Source of the DNA: Streptomyces canus
GTDB taxonomy: Bacteria > Actinomycetota > Actinomycetes > Streptomycetales > Streptomycetaceae
Direction of reading: 5' to 3'
DNA length: 64,000 nucleotides
NCBI RefSeq assembly: GCF_041435015.1
Contig: NZ_CP107989.1
Location: forward strand, 3,596,001 to 3,660,000
How positions within the stretch are numbered: the stretch's first letter is position 1; each line of letters starts with the position of its first letter. The position numbers and the translations under genes were made by a program. Positions 42,537-50,893 of the stretch are shown one piece after another. The notes beneath the pieces are model-generated. The model saw nothing but the letters and a program-made list of their open reading frames with translations, made no database searches and was not told the DNA's origin.

Positions 42537-43127
42537 ATGGCCTCACCCATGTCCGCGGACAGATTCCTGGCCGTCCTACGGGCGGAGGGCGCCACCGTCG
42601 TCGAGGTCGGCGACTGGGAGCACCACAACCGCAACCACGTCGGCGCCTGGGGTCCGGTGCACGGCGTGATGATCCATCACACGGTGACGAAGGGCAGCGC
42701 GGCGACGGTGGAGCTGTGCCGCAAGGGCTACACGGGCCTGCCCGGCCCGCTCTGCCACGGTGTCATCACCAAGGACGGCACCGTCCATCTCGTCGGCTAC
42801 GGCCGCGCCAACCACGCCGGTCTGGGCGACGACGACGTCCTGCGCGCGGTGATCGCGGAGAGGGCGCTCCCCGTCGACAACGAGGCCAACACCGACGGCA
42901 ACCGCCACTTCTACGGCTTCGAGTGCGAGAACCTCGGCGACGGCGAGGACCCCTGGCCCGCGGCCCAGCTGACGGCGATCGAGCGGGTCTCCGCCGCGGT
43001 GTGCCGCCACCACGGCTGGACGGAACGGTCGGTCATCGGTCACTTGGAGTGGCAGCCGGGAAAGGTGGACCCGCGGGGCTTCACGATGGCCTCGATGCGG
43101 GCGCGCATCCGGGAGCGCCTCACGTGA
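42537..43127 (+). CDS. N-acetylmuramoyl-L-alanine amidase (Amidase_2/PGRP fold)
   Basis: A 196-aa zinc amidase that cuts the bond between MurNAc and L-Ala in peptidoglycan. The zinc ligands appear as the His in GVMIHHTVTKG, the His in GYGRANHAGLG region, and the late His in SVIGHLEWQPGKVDPRGF, with the W-Q-P-G-K-x-D-P end typical of T7-lysozyme-like enzymes. No signal peptide is visible, as in phage endolysins and some cytoplasmic recyclers. ATG at 42537 follows gaaggaggggg. Confidence 0.92.
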   Translation: MASPMSADRFLAVLRAEGATVVEVGDWEHHNRNHVGAWGPVHGVMIHHTVTKGSAATVELCRKGYTGLPGPLCHGVITKDGTVHLVGYGRANHAGLGDDDVLRAVIAERALPVDNEANTDGNRHFYGFECENLGDGEDPWPAAQLTAIERVSAAVCRHHGWTERSVIGHLEWQPGKVDPRGFTMASMRARIRERLT

Positions 43128-43137
43128 CAATGGGACG

Positions 43138-44049
43138 GTGTCCAGCCCCGGCGTTCCCGACCTCACCACCCTGCGTCCCCGGCTCCCGTCGCCGCTGCAG
43201 GAGGTCGAGGACGAGCGCTTCACCCGCCGGGGCGTGCGGCTCCTCCTCAAGCGCGACGACCTGATCCACCCGAACCTCGTCGGCAACAAGTGGCGCAAGC
43301 TCGCTCCGAATCTCACGGCCGCGGCCGGCCGCCCGATCCTCACCTTCGGCGGCGCGTACTCCAACCACCTGCGCGCCACGGCGGCCGCGGGCCGCCTCCT
43401 CGGCCTGCCCACGATCGGCCTGGTCCGCGGCCAGGAACTGGCCGACCGCCCCCTGAACCCCTCCCTGGCCCGCTGCGCGGCGGACGGCATGCGGCTGCAC
43501 TTCGTCGACAGGTCGACGTACCGCCGCAAGACCGAGCCAAAGACGCTGACGGCGCTGCTGCGGGCGGCGGGAGCGACGGACGCGTACGTCGTCCCTGAGG
43601 GCGGCAGCAACACCCTCGCCGTACGGGGGTGCCGCGCACTCGGCGAGGAGCTGTCGGGGCGGGCCGACGTCGTCGCGATCGCCTGCGGCACCGGCGGCAC
43701 CCTCGCGGGCCTGGCCGCGGGCCTCTCCCCGGACCAGCGCGCCCTGGGCGTGCCGGTCCTCCGAGGCGGCTTCCTGACGGCCGACATAAGGGCTCTCCAG
43801 CATCAGGCCTTCGGCGGTCCGCGCGGCGACTGGCAGCTCGACGACCGCTTCCACTTCGGCCGCTACGCCCGCACCACTCCCGAACTCGATGCCTTCGCCG
43901 AGGACTTCGAGGAACGGCACGGCCTGCCTGTCGAGCGTGTCTATGTCGCCAAGTTGTTGTACGGACTTGTCGTCCTGACCGACGAAGGCGCCTTCCCGCG
44001 CGGCTCGGCGATCGTGGCGGTCGTCACGGGGACACCCCAGGAGGCCTGA
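43138..44049 (+). CDS. PLP-dependent D-cysteine desulfhydrase/ACC deaminase-like enzyme
   Basis: A 303-aa fold-type II PLP enzyme. RLLLKRDDLIHPNLVGNKWRKL holds the Lys that binds PLP (NKWRK), LTFGGAYSNHLRATAAAG the Asn/Ser that contact the cofactor, and VAIACGTGGTLAGLAAGL the phosphate loop. The combination matches the D-cysteine desulfhydrase/1-aminocyclopropane-1-carboxylate deaminase group; which amino acid is used is not clear. GTG at 43138 lies ten bases after the amidase stop, so the two may be co-transcribed. Confidence 0.9.
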   Translation: MSSPGVPDLTTLRPRLPSPLQEVEDERFTRRGVRLLLKRDDLIHPNLVGNKWRKLAPNLTAAAGRPILTFGGAYSNHLRATAAAGRLLGLPTIGLVRGQELADRPLNPSLARCAADGMRLHFVDRSTYRRKTEPKTLTALLRAAGATDAYVVPEGGSNTLAVRGCRALGEELSGRADVVAIACGTGGTLAGLAAGLSPDQRALGVPVLRGGFLTADIRALQHQAFGGPRGDWQLDDRFHFGRYARTTPELDAFAEDFEERHGLPVERVYVAKLLYGLVVLTDEGAFPRGSAIVAVVTGTPQEA

Positions 44050-44103
44050 CGGAGGACCGACGGGCCGGTGGCAGCCGTTGTCGGAGCCCAGGCGAGCGGC
44101 GCC

Positions 44104-45699
44104 TCACTCCGCCTCCCGATACGCAGCCGCCTCCTCCAGGTCCAGCCTGCGCAGCAGTGTCCGCAGCATCTCGTCGTCGATGTAGCGCAGGTCCCGCAGC
44201 TTCACGAACACCGCGCGCTCAGCGCCGATCATCTCCCCGGACAGCCGGCGGTAGGTGTCGTCGACGGTCTCGCCGGTGAGGGGGTTGGACTGGCCGAGGC
44301 GTTCCCAGACGGCGTTGCGGCGGCGGTCCAGGACCATGCGCAGGCGGTCGGCGAGGGGCGGTGGGAGGGCGTTGCGCTCGTCGGAGAGGAGTTCGTCCAG
44401 GCGGCGTTCGGCGGCCCTGGAGGCCTGCGCCTGGGCGTTGGCCTCGGCCAGGGTCTCGGCCTGCTGGTCGCGGCCGGGGAGCTTGAGCACGCGGATCAGC
44501 GGGGGCAGGGTGACGCCCTGGACGACGAGGGTGCCGATGACCGTGGTGAAGGTGAGGAAGAGGATCAGATTGCGGCCCGCGAACGGCTCTCCGTTGTGCA
44601 GGTGCTCCGGGATCGAGAAGGCGATCGCCAGCGAGACCACGCCCCGCATCCCGGCCCAGGCGATGACGAACGGCGCCTTCCATGTGGGGTTGTCCTCACG
44701 CGCGCGGATCCGCGCGGAGAGCATGCGCGGCAGGAAGGTCGCCGGATAGACCCAGACGAACCTCGACACGACGACCACGAGGAAGACGGCGACCGCGTAC
44801 CAGGCGGCGCGGCCGCCCTCGTACTGTCCGAGACCCTTCAGGACGACGGGCAGTTGCAGCCCGATGAGGGCGAACACCGACGATTCCAGGACGAAGGCAA
44901 CCATTTTCCATACGGCGTCCTCCTGGAGGCGCGTCGCGAAGTCGACCTCCCACGCGCGGTGTCCGAGGAAGAGCGCCACCACGACCACCGCGAGCACCCC
45001 GGACGCGTGGAACTGCTCGGCCGCCGCATAGGCGACGAACGGGATCAGCAAGGAGAGCGTGTTCTGCAGCAGCGGCTCCTTGAGATGTGTGCGCAGCCAG
45101 TGGATCGGCACCATCAGCACCAGGCCCACCGCGACGCCGCCGACCGCCGCGAGCAGGAACTCGCCGATGCCGCCCGCCCAGGTGGCGCCCTCGCCCACCG
45201 CGGCCGCGAGCGCGACCCGGTAGGCGGTGATCGCTGTGGCGTCGTTCACCAGGGACTCGCCCTGGAGGATGGTCGTGATCCGGGACGGCAGCCCCACGCG
45301 GCGTGCCACCGCCGTCGCCGCGACCGCGTCCGGCGGCGCCACCACGGCTCCCAGCACGAGCGCCCCGGTCAGCGAGAGCCCCGGCACGATCTGGTACGCC
45401 GCCCAGCCGACGACCAAGGTCGCAAAGAGGACGTATCCCACCGACAGCAGCGCCACGGGCCGCATTTGCGCCCTGAGATCGAGATAGGAGCTGTCGGTCG
45501 CCGCGGAGTGCAGCAGCGGCGGCAGGATGATGGGCAGGACCACGTCCGGGTCGAGCGTGTACACCGGGACCCCGGGGAGGTACGAGATCACCAGGCCGGC
45601 CGCGACCAGCAGCAGTGGCGCCGGAATCGGGGTGCGCCGGGCGGCCGCGGCGATCACCGCGCTCCCCGCCACCAGCAACAGCAGTGGCATCACGTCCAT
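44104..45699 (-). CDS. CPA1-family Na+/H+ antiporter
   Basis: A 531-aa integral membrane exchanger with about twelve helices. ALVLGAVVAPPDAVAATAVA and LVNDATAITAYRVALA carry the acidic ion-binding positions (P-D and N-D), and AWAGMRGVVSLAIAFSIP is the conserved later motif. The last 110 residues form a cytoplasmic helical regulatory tail (AEANAQAQASRAAERRLDELL). ATG at 45699 follows gagggcgaggg. A gene for a UBP zinc-finger protein diverges from it, an arrangement often seen in Streptomyces. Confidence 0.94.
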   Translation of the reverse strand: MDVMPLLLLVAGSAVIAAAARRTPIPAPLLLVAAGLVISYLPGVPVYTLDPDVVLPIILPPLLHSAATDSSYLDLRAQMRPVALLSVGYVLFATLVVGWAAYQIVPGLSLTGALVLGAVVAPPDAVAATAVARRVGLPSRITTILQGESLVNDATAITAYRVALAAAVGEGATWAGGIGEFLLAAVGGVAVGLVLMVPIHWLRTHLKEPLLQNTLSLLIPFVAYAAAEQFHASGVLAVVVVALFLGHRAWEVDFATRLQEDAVWKMVAFVLESSVFALIGLQLPVVLKGLGQYEGGRAAWYAVAVFLVVVVSRFVWVYPATFLPRMLSARIRAREDNPTWKAPFVIAWAGMRGVVSLAIAFSIPEHLHNGEPFAGRNLILFLTFTTVIGTLVVQGVTLPPLIRVLKLPGRDQQAETLAEANAQAQASRAAERRLDELLSDERNALPPPLADRLRMVLDRRRNAVWERLGQSNPLTGETVDDTYRRLSGEMIGAERAVFVKLRDLRYIDDEMLRTLLRRLDLEEAAAYREAE

Positions 45700-45789
45700 G
45701 GCCCTCGCCCGCCCTCGCTCATCGTCGTGCGCCCGCCCCTCGTTGTCTTTGTGCGCGTCCGCCCGCGCGGCCGTCGTAACCTGGCAATC

Positions 45790-46050
45790 ATGAAACAGTG
45801 CACGCACACCGACGCGCTGCCGCTCCCGGAACCCGAGCCGCTGGCCGACACGTGTCCGGAGTGCCTGAGGGACGGTACCCACCCGGTACAACTGCGCCTG
45901 TGCCTGTCCTGCGGTCACGTCGGCTGCTGCGACTCCTCGCCGGGACAACACGCGACGAAGCACCACAAGGACTCCGACCACCCGATCATGCGGACCCACG
46001 AACCGGGTGAGAACTGGCGTTGGTGCTTCGTGGACCATGTCCTTGTGTGA
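45790..46050 (+). CDS. UBP-type zinc-finger protein
   Basis: An 86-aa protein that is almost entirely a ZnF-UBP domain: CTHTDALP, TCPECLRDG, LRLCLSCGHVGCCDSS and HATKHHKDSDHPIMR, with the Cys/His ligands in standard order, ending in the W-R-W-C-F-V-D pattern. Bacteria lack ubiquitin, so the role is unknown; because it is divergent from a Na+/H+ antiporter gene, it may help regulate pH or ion homeostasis. ATG at 45790. Confidence 0.93.
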   Translation: MKQCTHTDALPLPEPEPLADTCPECLRDGTHPVQLRLCLSCGHVGCCDSSPGQHATKHHKDSDHPIMRTHEPGENWRWCFVDHVLV

Positions 46051-46167
46051 CCCTGGACCGTCGGGTTCCAGGACGGTTCGACCGTCTGACGTCTGGGTAC
46101 GTCAACCCGGCGCGCGTTCTTCCCAATTGGAGCCGCAAACCCCTAGACACGGAGCGTGTTCACAGTT

Positions 46168-46180
46168 TTACTGTGAGTGA
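46168..46180. promoter_or_regulatory. BldD-like box upstream of prsH-sigH
   Basis: TTACTGTGAGTGA matches the BldD consensus TNACNCWGNGTNA at all but one fixed position. It overlaps a 17-bp palindrome TCACAG-ttttta-region-CTGTGA at 46160-46176. sigH is an established BldD target in S. coelicolor, so direct repression until development is likely. The site lies about 130 bp before the prsH start. Confidence 0.65.
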
Positions 46181-46310
46181 CGGCAAGGGGTTGGGGTCCC
46201 GGGGACAGGAAAGTCGAGAGCGCGATAGCGTCACCGCTGAACCACACTTCGCGTTACTCCGGGGGGCGACCCTCGGCCCCCGTAAAGCTTGTACCACCTT
46301 GGAGGTGAGG

Positions 46311-46724
46311 GTGTCCCAGATCGCAGGCGAGCCCGCGACCCAGGACTTCGTGGAAGTCCGGCTGCCGGCCGCGGGTGCCTACCTGTCGGTGCTGCGGACG
46401 GCCACGGCCGGCCTCGCAGCCCGTTTGGACTTCACCCTCGACGAGATCGAGGACCTGCGCATCGCGGTGGACGAGGCCTGCGCGATCCTGCTCCAGCAGG
46501 CCGTGCCCGGCTCGGTGCTCAGCTGTGTCTTCCGACTCGTCGACGACTCGCTGGAGGTCACCGTCTCGGCCCCGACCACGGACGGTCACGCACCCTCGCG
46601 GGACACCTTCGCCTGGACCGTCCTCTCGGCCCTCGCGGGCAAGGTCTCGTCGGCCGTGGACGAGGACAAGACCGTTTCGATCAGCCTCTACAAACAGCGC
46701 GGCGCGGGACCCGGGCCGGCGTGA
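46311..46724 (+). CDS. prsH: Anti-sigma factor of the RsbW type
   Basis: A 137-aa serine-kinase-like anti-sigma factor. The GHKL fold is visible in AGLAARLDFTLDEIEDLRIAVDEACAILL (N-box, E-D-L-R-I-A-V-D-E-A) and TFAWTVLSALAGKVSSAVDED near the C-terminus. It is expected to hold sigma-H until an anti-anti-sigma such as BldG or another partner displaces it. GTG at 46311 follows ggagg; its stop overlaps the sigH start (GTGA). In S. coelicolor the gene is called prsH or ushX. Confidence 0.93.
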   Translation: MSQIAGEPATQDFVEVRLPAAGAYLSVLRTATAGLAARLDFTLDEIEDLRIAVDEACAILLQQAVPGSVLSCVFRLVDDSLEVTVSAPTTDGHAPSRDTFAWTVLSALAGKVSSAVDEDKTVSISLYKQRGAGPGPA

Positions 46725-47887
46725 GGAACGGGGACGGGCCGGTGCGGGACGAAGAGCGCGGCACACGGGAGCTGCCGGCCGAGGGCGGACACCGCCCTCC
46801 TTGCCCGAGCGGCGCCGACAGCCTGGGCGACGACGGCCCCGGCGGTTCCCGACGCATGGCGGACGGCATCGACGGCATCCCCGAGCAGGCCCGGCCGCAT
46901 CCGGAGCAGGACGCCGTCGACACCACGGCGACCGGCTTCCTGGACGACGGGCAGCGTGATCGGAAAGGTGCCGTGCAGGGTGCGCCTCCGGCAGGGCGGG
47001 CCGGGGTCTTCCCGGTGCCGACGGAGGCGAGGGCTCGTGGAAGGGCAACGGGCGGGACGATGAGCGAGCACGAGCGAAACGCAGAGGACGGCGTGGCGGG
47101 CGCGAACAACACGCCGGTCCCGCGGCACGATCCCCAGGACCGCAGCGGGGCACGCGCCCTGTTCGTCGAGCTGCGCGCGCTGAAGGACGGCAGCCCGGAG
47201 TACGCGGAGCTGCGCAACAGGCTGGTCCGGATGCACCTGCCGCTCGTCGAGCACCTAGCGCGCCGCTTCCGCAACCGAGGCGAGCCGCTGGACGACCTCA
47301 CCCAGGTCGCCACCATCGGCCTGATCAAGTCGGTCGACCGTTTCGACCCTGACCGCGGGGTGGAGTTCTCGACCTACGCGACTCCCACGGTCGTGGGTGA
47401 GATCAAGCGCCACTTCCGCGACAAGGGCTGGGCGGTGCGGGTGCCGCGGCGCCTGCAGGAGCTGCGCCTGGCGCTCACGACGGCCACGGCGGAGCTCTCG
47501 CAGCAGCACGGCCGCTCCCCCACGGTCCATGAGCTGGCCGAGAAGCTGGCCATCTCCGAGGAGGAGGTCCTGGAGGGCCTGGAGTCCGCCAACGCGTACT
47601 CCACCCTGTCCCTGGACGTCCCCGACACGGACGACGAGTCCCCGGCGGTGGCGGACACCCTCGGCGCGGAGGACGAGGCGCTGGAGGGCGTCGAGTACCG
47701 GGAGTCACTCAAGCCGCTGCTCGAGGATCTCCCCCCGCGCGAGAAGCGCATCCTCCTCCTCCGCTTCTTCGGCAACATGACCCAGTCGCAGATCGCCCAG
47801 GAGGTCGGCATCTCCCAGATGCACGTCTCCCGCCTGCTGGCCCGCACCCTGGCCCAGCTCCGGGAGAAGCTCCTGGTGGAGGAGTAG
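46721..47887 (+). CDS. sigH: Stress/development sigma factor sigma-H (sigma-B family)
   Basis: Up to 388 aa. Region 2 (LRNRLVRMHLPLVEHLARRFRNRG, DLTQVATIGLIKSVDRFDPDRGVEFSTYA), region 3 (GRSPTVHELAEKLAISEEEVLE) and region 4 (REKRILLLRFFGNMTQSQIAQEVGISQMHVSRLL) are all intact, so it directs RNA polymerase to sigma-B-type promoters. The first 110 residues are a disordered Gly/Pro/Arg-rich extension not seen in sigma-B of Bacillus. Three plausible starts exist: GTG at 46721 (overlapping prsH), ATG near 46857 and ATG at 47060; S. coelicolor sigma-H is known in several sizes, in line with this. Co-translated with prsH. Confidence 0.96.
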   Translation: MRNGDGPVRDEERGTRELPAEGGHRPPCPSGADSLGDDGPGGSRRMADGIDGIPEQARPHPEQDAVDTTATGFLDDGQRDRKGAVQGAPPAGRAGVFPVPTEARARGRATGGTMSEHERNAEDGVAGANNTPVPRHDPQDRSGARALFVELRALKDGSPEYAELRNRLVRMHLPLVEHLARRFRNRGEPLDDLTQVATIGLIKSVDRFDPDRGVEFSTYATPTVVGEIKRHFRDKGWAVRVPRRLQELRLALTTATAELSQQHGRSPTVHELAEKLAISEEEVLEGLESANAYSTLSLDVPDTDDESPAVADTLGAEDEALEGVEYRESLKPLLEDLPPREKRILLLRFFGNMTQSQIAQEVGISQMHVSRLLARTLAQLREKLLVEE

Positions 47888-48099
47888 GCCCAGGAGCCGC
47901 CCCGAGCGGCGGTTCCGCCACGGGTCCAGGCTTCGGAGGAACGGATTCGGGGCGGACGACATCCACTTCGAGCCCGACGTCCCGCTCGCCACCGCGCGTC
48001 GGCCTCGGGCCGGGAGCAGGCCGGAGGCCGTCACCGCGTCCGCCCTACGACCCCACCGGCGCCCTGGGACCACGGTTCAACAGCTCGCCGCTCGCCCCC

Positions 48100-48340
48100 G
48101 TCAGGTGCCACCGCCGCCCTCGGCCGAGAGCCGCACACCGAACGACAGCCGCGGCTCCCACCGGAACCGCGCTCGCCGCCCCCTTGGGCGCCACCACCCC
48201 CGGCCGATGGCAGCACACCGGACCGACAGCTGCCGCGCCCACCGGAACCGCGCTGCCCCTCAGGTGACACCGCCACCCCGGCCGGCAGCCGCACACCGGA
48301 CCGACGACTGCGGAGCCCACCGGAACCGCCCTCGCCGACC
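48100..48340. repeat. Three tandem ~80-bp GC-rich repeats after sigH
   Basis: Units at 48100-48180, 48181-48259 and 48260-48340 share gccacc, cggccg, gcacaccg, gaccgaca, gcg-cccaccggaaccgc and ctcgcc in order. On the minus strand they would spell a 27-residue repeat rich in Val/Gly/Ala, but frame use is not gene-like. The whole 47888-48550 interval holds no convincing gene. Confidence 0.7.
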
Positions 48341-48550
48341 GCACCTGGATTCCGCGACGATCGCCCGTCGCCTCGGCCACGGATCGGTCCGACGCTCGCG
48401 CTCGGGAGTTGCTGCGGCTCGATCCGACCAGGCAGCCGCCCAGAGCCCTACGGTCGCTTCCCGCCACCTCGGCCCGCAGCGCTGGCAGCACTCGGAGCCG
48501 ACAGCCGCGGCTCGCCCACCGGGCGGCGCGCCCCGCTCACAGCCGCACCG

Positions 48551-48994
48551 CTACTGCTTGCCGTCCTGTGCCCGTCCCGGGCCCCTGATGCCGAGGGCCT
48601 GGGTCGTCGCCGGGTTGATCAGGAGGATCAGCGCGATCACCGCGACGACCGCGAGGGCGATGCCCGCCGGGATCGCCACGCTGTCCGCCTGGAGGAGGTT
48701 GTAGGCGACGGGCAGGGCCATGATCTGGGTGATGACGGCCGGCCCCCGGCTCCAACTGCGCCGAGCCAGCAGTCCGCGCGCGGCGAGGAGCGGCAGCAGC
48801 GCGAGGACGATCAACGTGACGCCCCCGGTGACGGCCGACTGCCGGTCGTCCGGGTCACCGGCGAGGCCCTCCACGAGCATCCAGGCGCCTCCGACGACGA
48901 GCGCGAGCCCTTCCAGCGCGGCCAGGACGGCGGCGTACGTCAGGCGCCGCGGGCGCGGACCGGCGGTCTCGGGGAGGGTCTGCTCGCTGCTCAC
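48551..48994 (-). CDS. Small integral membrane protein
   Basis: A 147-aa protein with four hydrophobic helices: AVLAALEGLALVVGGAWML, AVTGGVTLIVLALLPLLAAR, AVITQIMALPVAYNLLQA and IPAGIALAVVAVIALILLI, plus short polar ends. GTG at 48994 has only gggg directly before it, so translation may be leaderless. No family is recognised; similar proteins sit near wblE in other streptomycetes by recollection. Confidence 0.8.
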   Translation of the reverse strand: MSSEQTLPETAGPRPRRLTYAAVLAALEGLALVVGGAWMLVEGLAGDPDDRQSAVTGGVTLIVLALLPLLAARGLLARRSWSRGPAVITQIMALPVAYNLLQADSVAIPAGIALAVVAVIALILLINPATTQALGIRGPGRAQDGKQ

Positions 48995-49163
48995 CCCTGA
49001 AGAGTAGCCCTCGCCCCCGAAGCCTCACGGGTGAGGAGTGGGCAACGCACAACGCCGCACTCGGGTTGACCCACGCCCCCGTGGCAAGGTTCACGCGCCG
49101 AAGTCTTACGTGATCCCTACCTCGGCCTGTGCCCGGTACCACCCAGTAGGTACGCTGCAACCC

Positions 49164-50132
49164 ATGCGTGCACTTCTCGTGGTCAATCCGGCGGCAACCA
49201 CCACAAGCGCACGTACGCGCGATGTCCTGATCCACGCGCTCGCGAGCGAGATGAAACTGGAAGCGGTCACCACCGAGTACCGCGGCCACGCGCGCGACCT
49301 GGGCCGGCAGGCGGCGGAGAGCAAGGACATCGACCTGGTGGTGGCCCTGGGCGGCGACGGCACGGTCAACGAGGTCGTCAACGGCCTTCTGCACTCCGGT
49401 CCCGCCCCCGAGCACCTCCCCGGCCTCGCCGTGGTCCCCGGCGGCTCCACCAACGTCTTCGCTCGCGCCCTCGGCTTGCCCAACGACGCCGTCGAGGCCA
49501 CCGGCGCCCTCCTGGACGCCCTGCGCGAGGGCAGCGAACGTACGGTCGGCCTGGGTCTGGCCTCCGGTACACCGGGCACCGAGGACGAGGCCGTCCCGGG
49601 ACGCTGGTTCACCTTCAACGCGGGGCTCGGATTCGACGCCGGTGTGGTCGGGCGGGTCGAGCAGCAGCGTGAGCGCGGCAGGAAATCCACCCACGCTCTC
49701 TACGTCCGCCAGGCACTGCGCCAGTTCTTCGGCGAGGCGCACCGCCGCCACGGGACGATCACCGTGGAGCGTCCGGATGCCGAGCCGGTGACCGATCTGG
49801 TCCTTTCCATAGTCTCGAACACCTCTCCGTGGACCTTCCTCGGCAATCACCCGATGTACGCGTCACCTAAGGCCTCGTTCGATAAAGGCCTCGACGTCCT
49901 CGGTCTCAGCCGTATGACGACGACCGCGATCACCCGATATGGCACCCAGTTGCTCACTTCGTCCCCCGAACGCGGCCCCCATGGCAAGCACGCCGTGTCC
50001 CTGCACGACCTGGACCAGTTCACCTTGCATTCGAAGGTGCCCCTGCCCCTCCAGATGGACGGCGACCACCTTGGGCTGCGTACGAGCGTGACGTTCACAG
50101 GCGTACGCCGTGCACTGCGTGTGATTGTGTGA
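49164..50132 (+). CDS. Diacylglycerol/lipid kinase-like protein
   Basis: A 322-aa protein of the DAGK catalytic family. The nucleotide-binding loop is VVALGGDGTVNEVVNGL, followed by AVVPGGSTNVFARALGLP and the metal-site region FTFNAGLGFDAGVVGRVEQ. These are soluble, membrane-associated kinases acting on diacylglycerol or related lipids. ATG at 49164; the VVNPAA start (MRALLVVNPAA) is conserved. It precedes wblE with about 320 bp between. Confidence 0.93.
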   Translation: MRALLVVNPAATTTSARTRDVLIHALASEMKLEAVTTEYRGHARDLGRQAAESKDIDLVVALGGDGTVNEVVNGLLHSGPAPEHLPGLAVVPGGSTNVFARALGLPNDAVEATGALLDALREGSERTVGLGLASGTPGTEDEAVPGRWFTFNAGLGFDAGVVGRVEQQRERGRKSTHALYVRQALRQFFGEAHRRHGTITVERPDAEPVTDLVLSIVSNTSPWTFLGNHPMYASPKASFDKGLDVLGLSRMTTTAITRYGTQLLTSSPERGPHGKHAVSLHDLDQFTLHSKVPLPLQMDGDHLGLRTSVTFTGVRRALRVIV

Positions 50133-50453
50133 GCAGAAGGGGCCAAAGTCCTTTCACTCGAACGTTTAGACCAGGGTCCACCCCATGGAAGTACGGCTGT
50201 GACCTAGTCGACACCGAGGAATCAAAAAAAACTTTCCGGAAGGGGTTGTATCCGCCGCTGAGGTTTGCGAGTCTCTACGTGGCGGTCGGGACAGCCCGCA
50301 ACACCAGCGTCCACAGACCACCGGAACCCCTCTTCAATCCACAGGACCACGCCGGGGAAGACTCGGCGGACGGCCCTTCACTTGTTGAGGGATTCGTGAA
50401 AGCGTTCACATTCACAAGCAACTTGCACGTAATACCAAGGAGAGGTAGCAGCC
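50133..50453 (+). promoter_or_regulatory. Untranslated region before wblE
   Basis: 321 bp without a gene. An A-tract (50223-50231) and a relatively AT-rich part at 50350-50440 suggest a promoter, and the ribosome site aaggagagg lies eight bases before the ATG. GGAAT (50218) and GTT (50245) resemble a sigma-R promoter but are 22 bases apart, too far. Confidence 0.45.
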
Positions 50454-50711
50454 ATGGACTGGCGTCACAACGCCGTTTGCCGCGAGGAAGACCCCGAGCT
50501 CTTCTTCCCCATCGGCAACACCGGTCCTGCGCTGCTGCAGATCGAGGAAGCCAAGGCCGTCTGCCGTCGCTGCCCCGTTATGGATCAGTGTCTGCAGTGG
50601 GCGCTCGAGTCCGGCCAGGACTCCGGCGTCTGGGGTGGTCTCAGCGAGGACGAGCGTCGCGCCATGAAGCGCCGTGCCGCCCGCAACCGGGCCCGTCAGG
50701 CCTCCGCCTGA
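50454..50711 (+). CDS. wblE: WhiB-family iron-sulfur regulator
   Basis: An 85-aa 4Fe-4S protein of the WhiB1/WblE group. Cluster ligands are Cys9 (NAVCREED) and the triplet in AVCRRCPVMDQC (C-x2-C-x5-C), followed by the turn GVWGG and the basic C-terminus RRAMKRRAARNRARQ that binds DNA near the sigma factor. WhiB1 is nitric-oxide-responsive in mycobacteria. The ATG at 50454 has a strong aaggagagg. Placement beside a PdtaS-type kinase mirrors Rv3219-Rv3220c in M. tuberculosis. Confidence 0.97.
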   Translation: MDWRHNAVCREEDPELFFPIGNTGPALLQIEEAKAVCRRCPVMDQCLQWALESGQDSGVWGGLSEDERRAMKRRAARNRARQASA

Positions 50712-50829
50712 CATACCCGCCCCGCACAGCCTGAGCTTGGCGGCGCGTACACCGCGTACGCTTCTCCCGCCCCCGAGCCGCAGCGCGCAGTACCCCCGAT
50801 GCGCAGCAAACGCTGGCAACGAGCATTTG

Positions 50830-50862
50830 AGCCCCGGACCCCTGAACGGTCCGGGGCTTTTT
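50830..50862 (+). terminator. Factor-independent terminator after wblE
   Basis: An 11-bp stem agccccggacc (50830-50840) / ggtccggggct (50848-50858) followed by five T residues, a textbook intrinsic terminator and uncommon in this GC-rich window. Confidence 0.95.
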
Positions 50863-50893
50863 GCTGTGCCGGCGCCCCGGCCCGGGAGCGGAT

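Noticed and set aside
46160-46176. Palindrome TCACAG...CTGTGA as an independent Crp-type operator
   Set aside because: It overlaps the BldD-like box, and the half-sites do not fit the TGTGA-N6-TCACA order of Crp sites; treated as part of the BldD region.
50218-50247. Sigma-R-like promoter (GGAAT...GTT) before wblE
   Set aside because: The spacing is 22 bases instead of 18-19.
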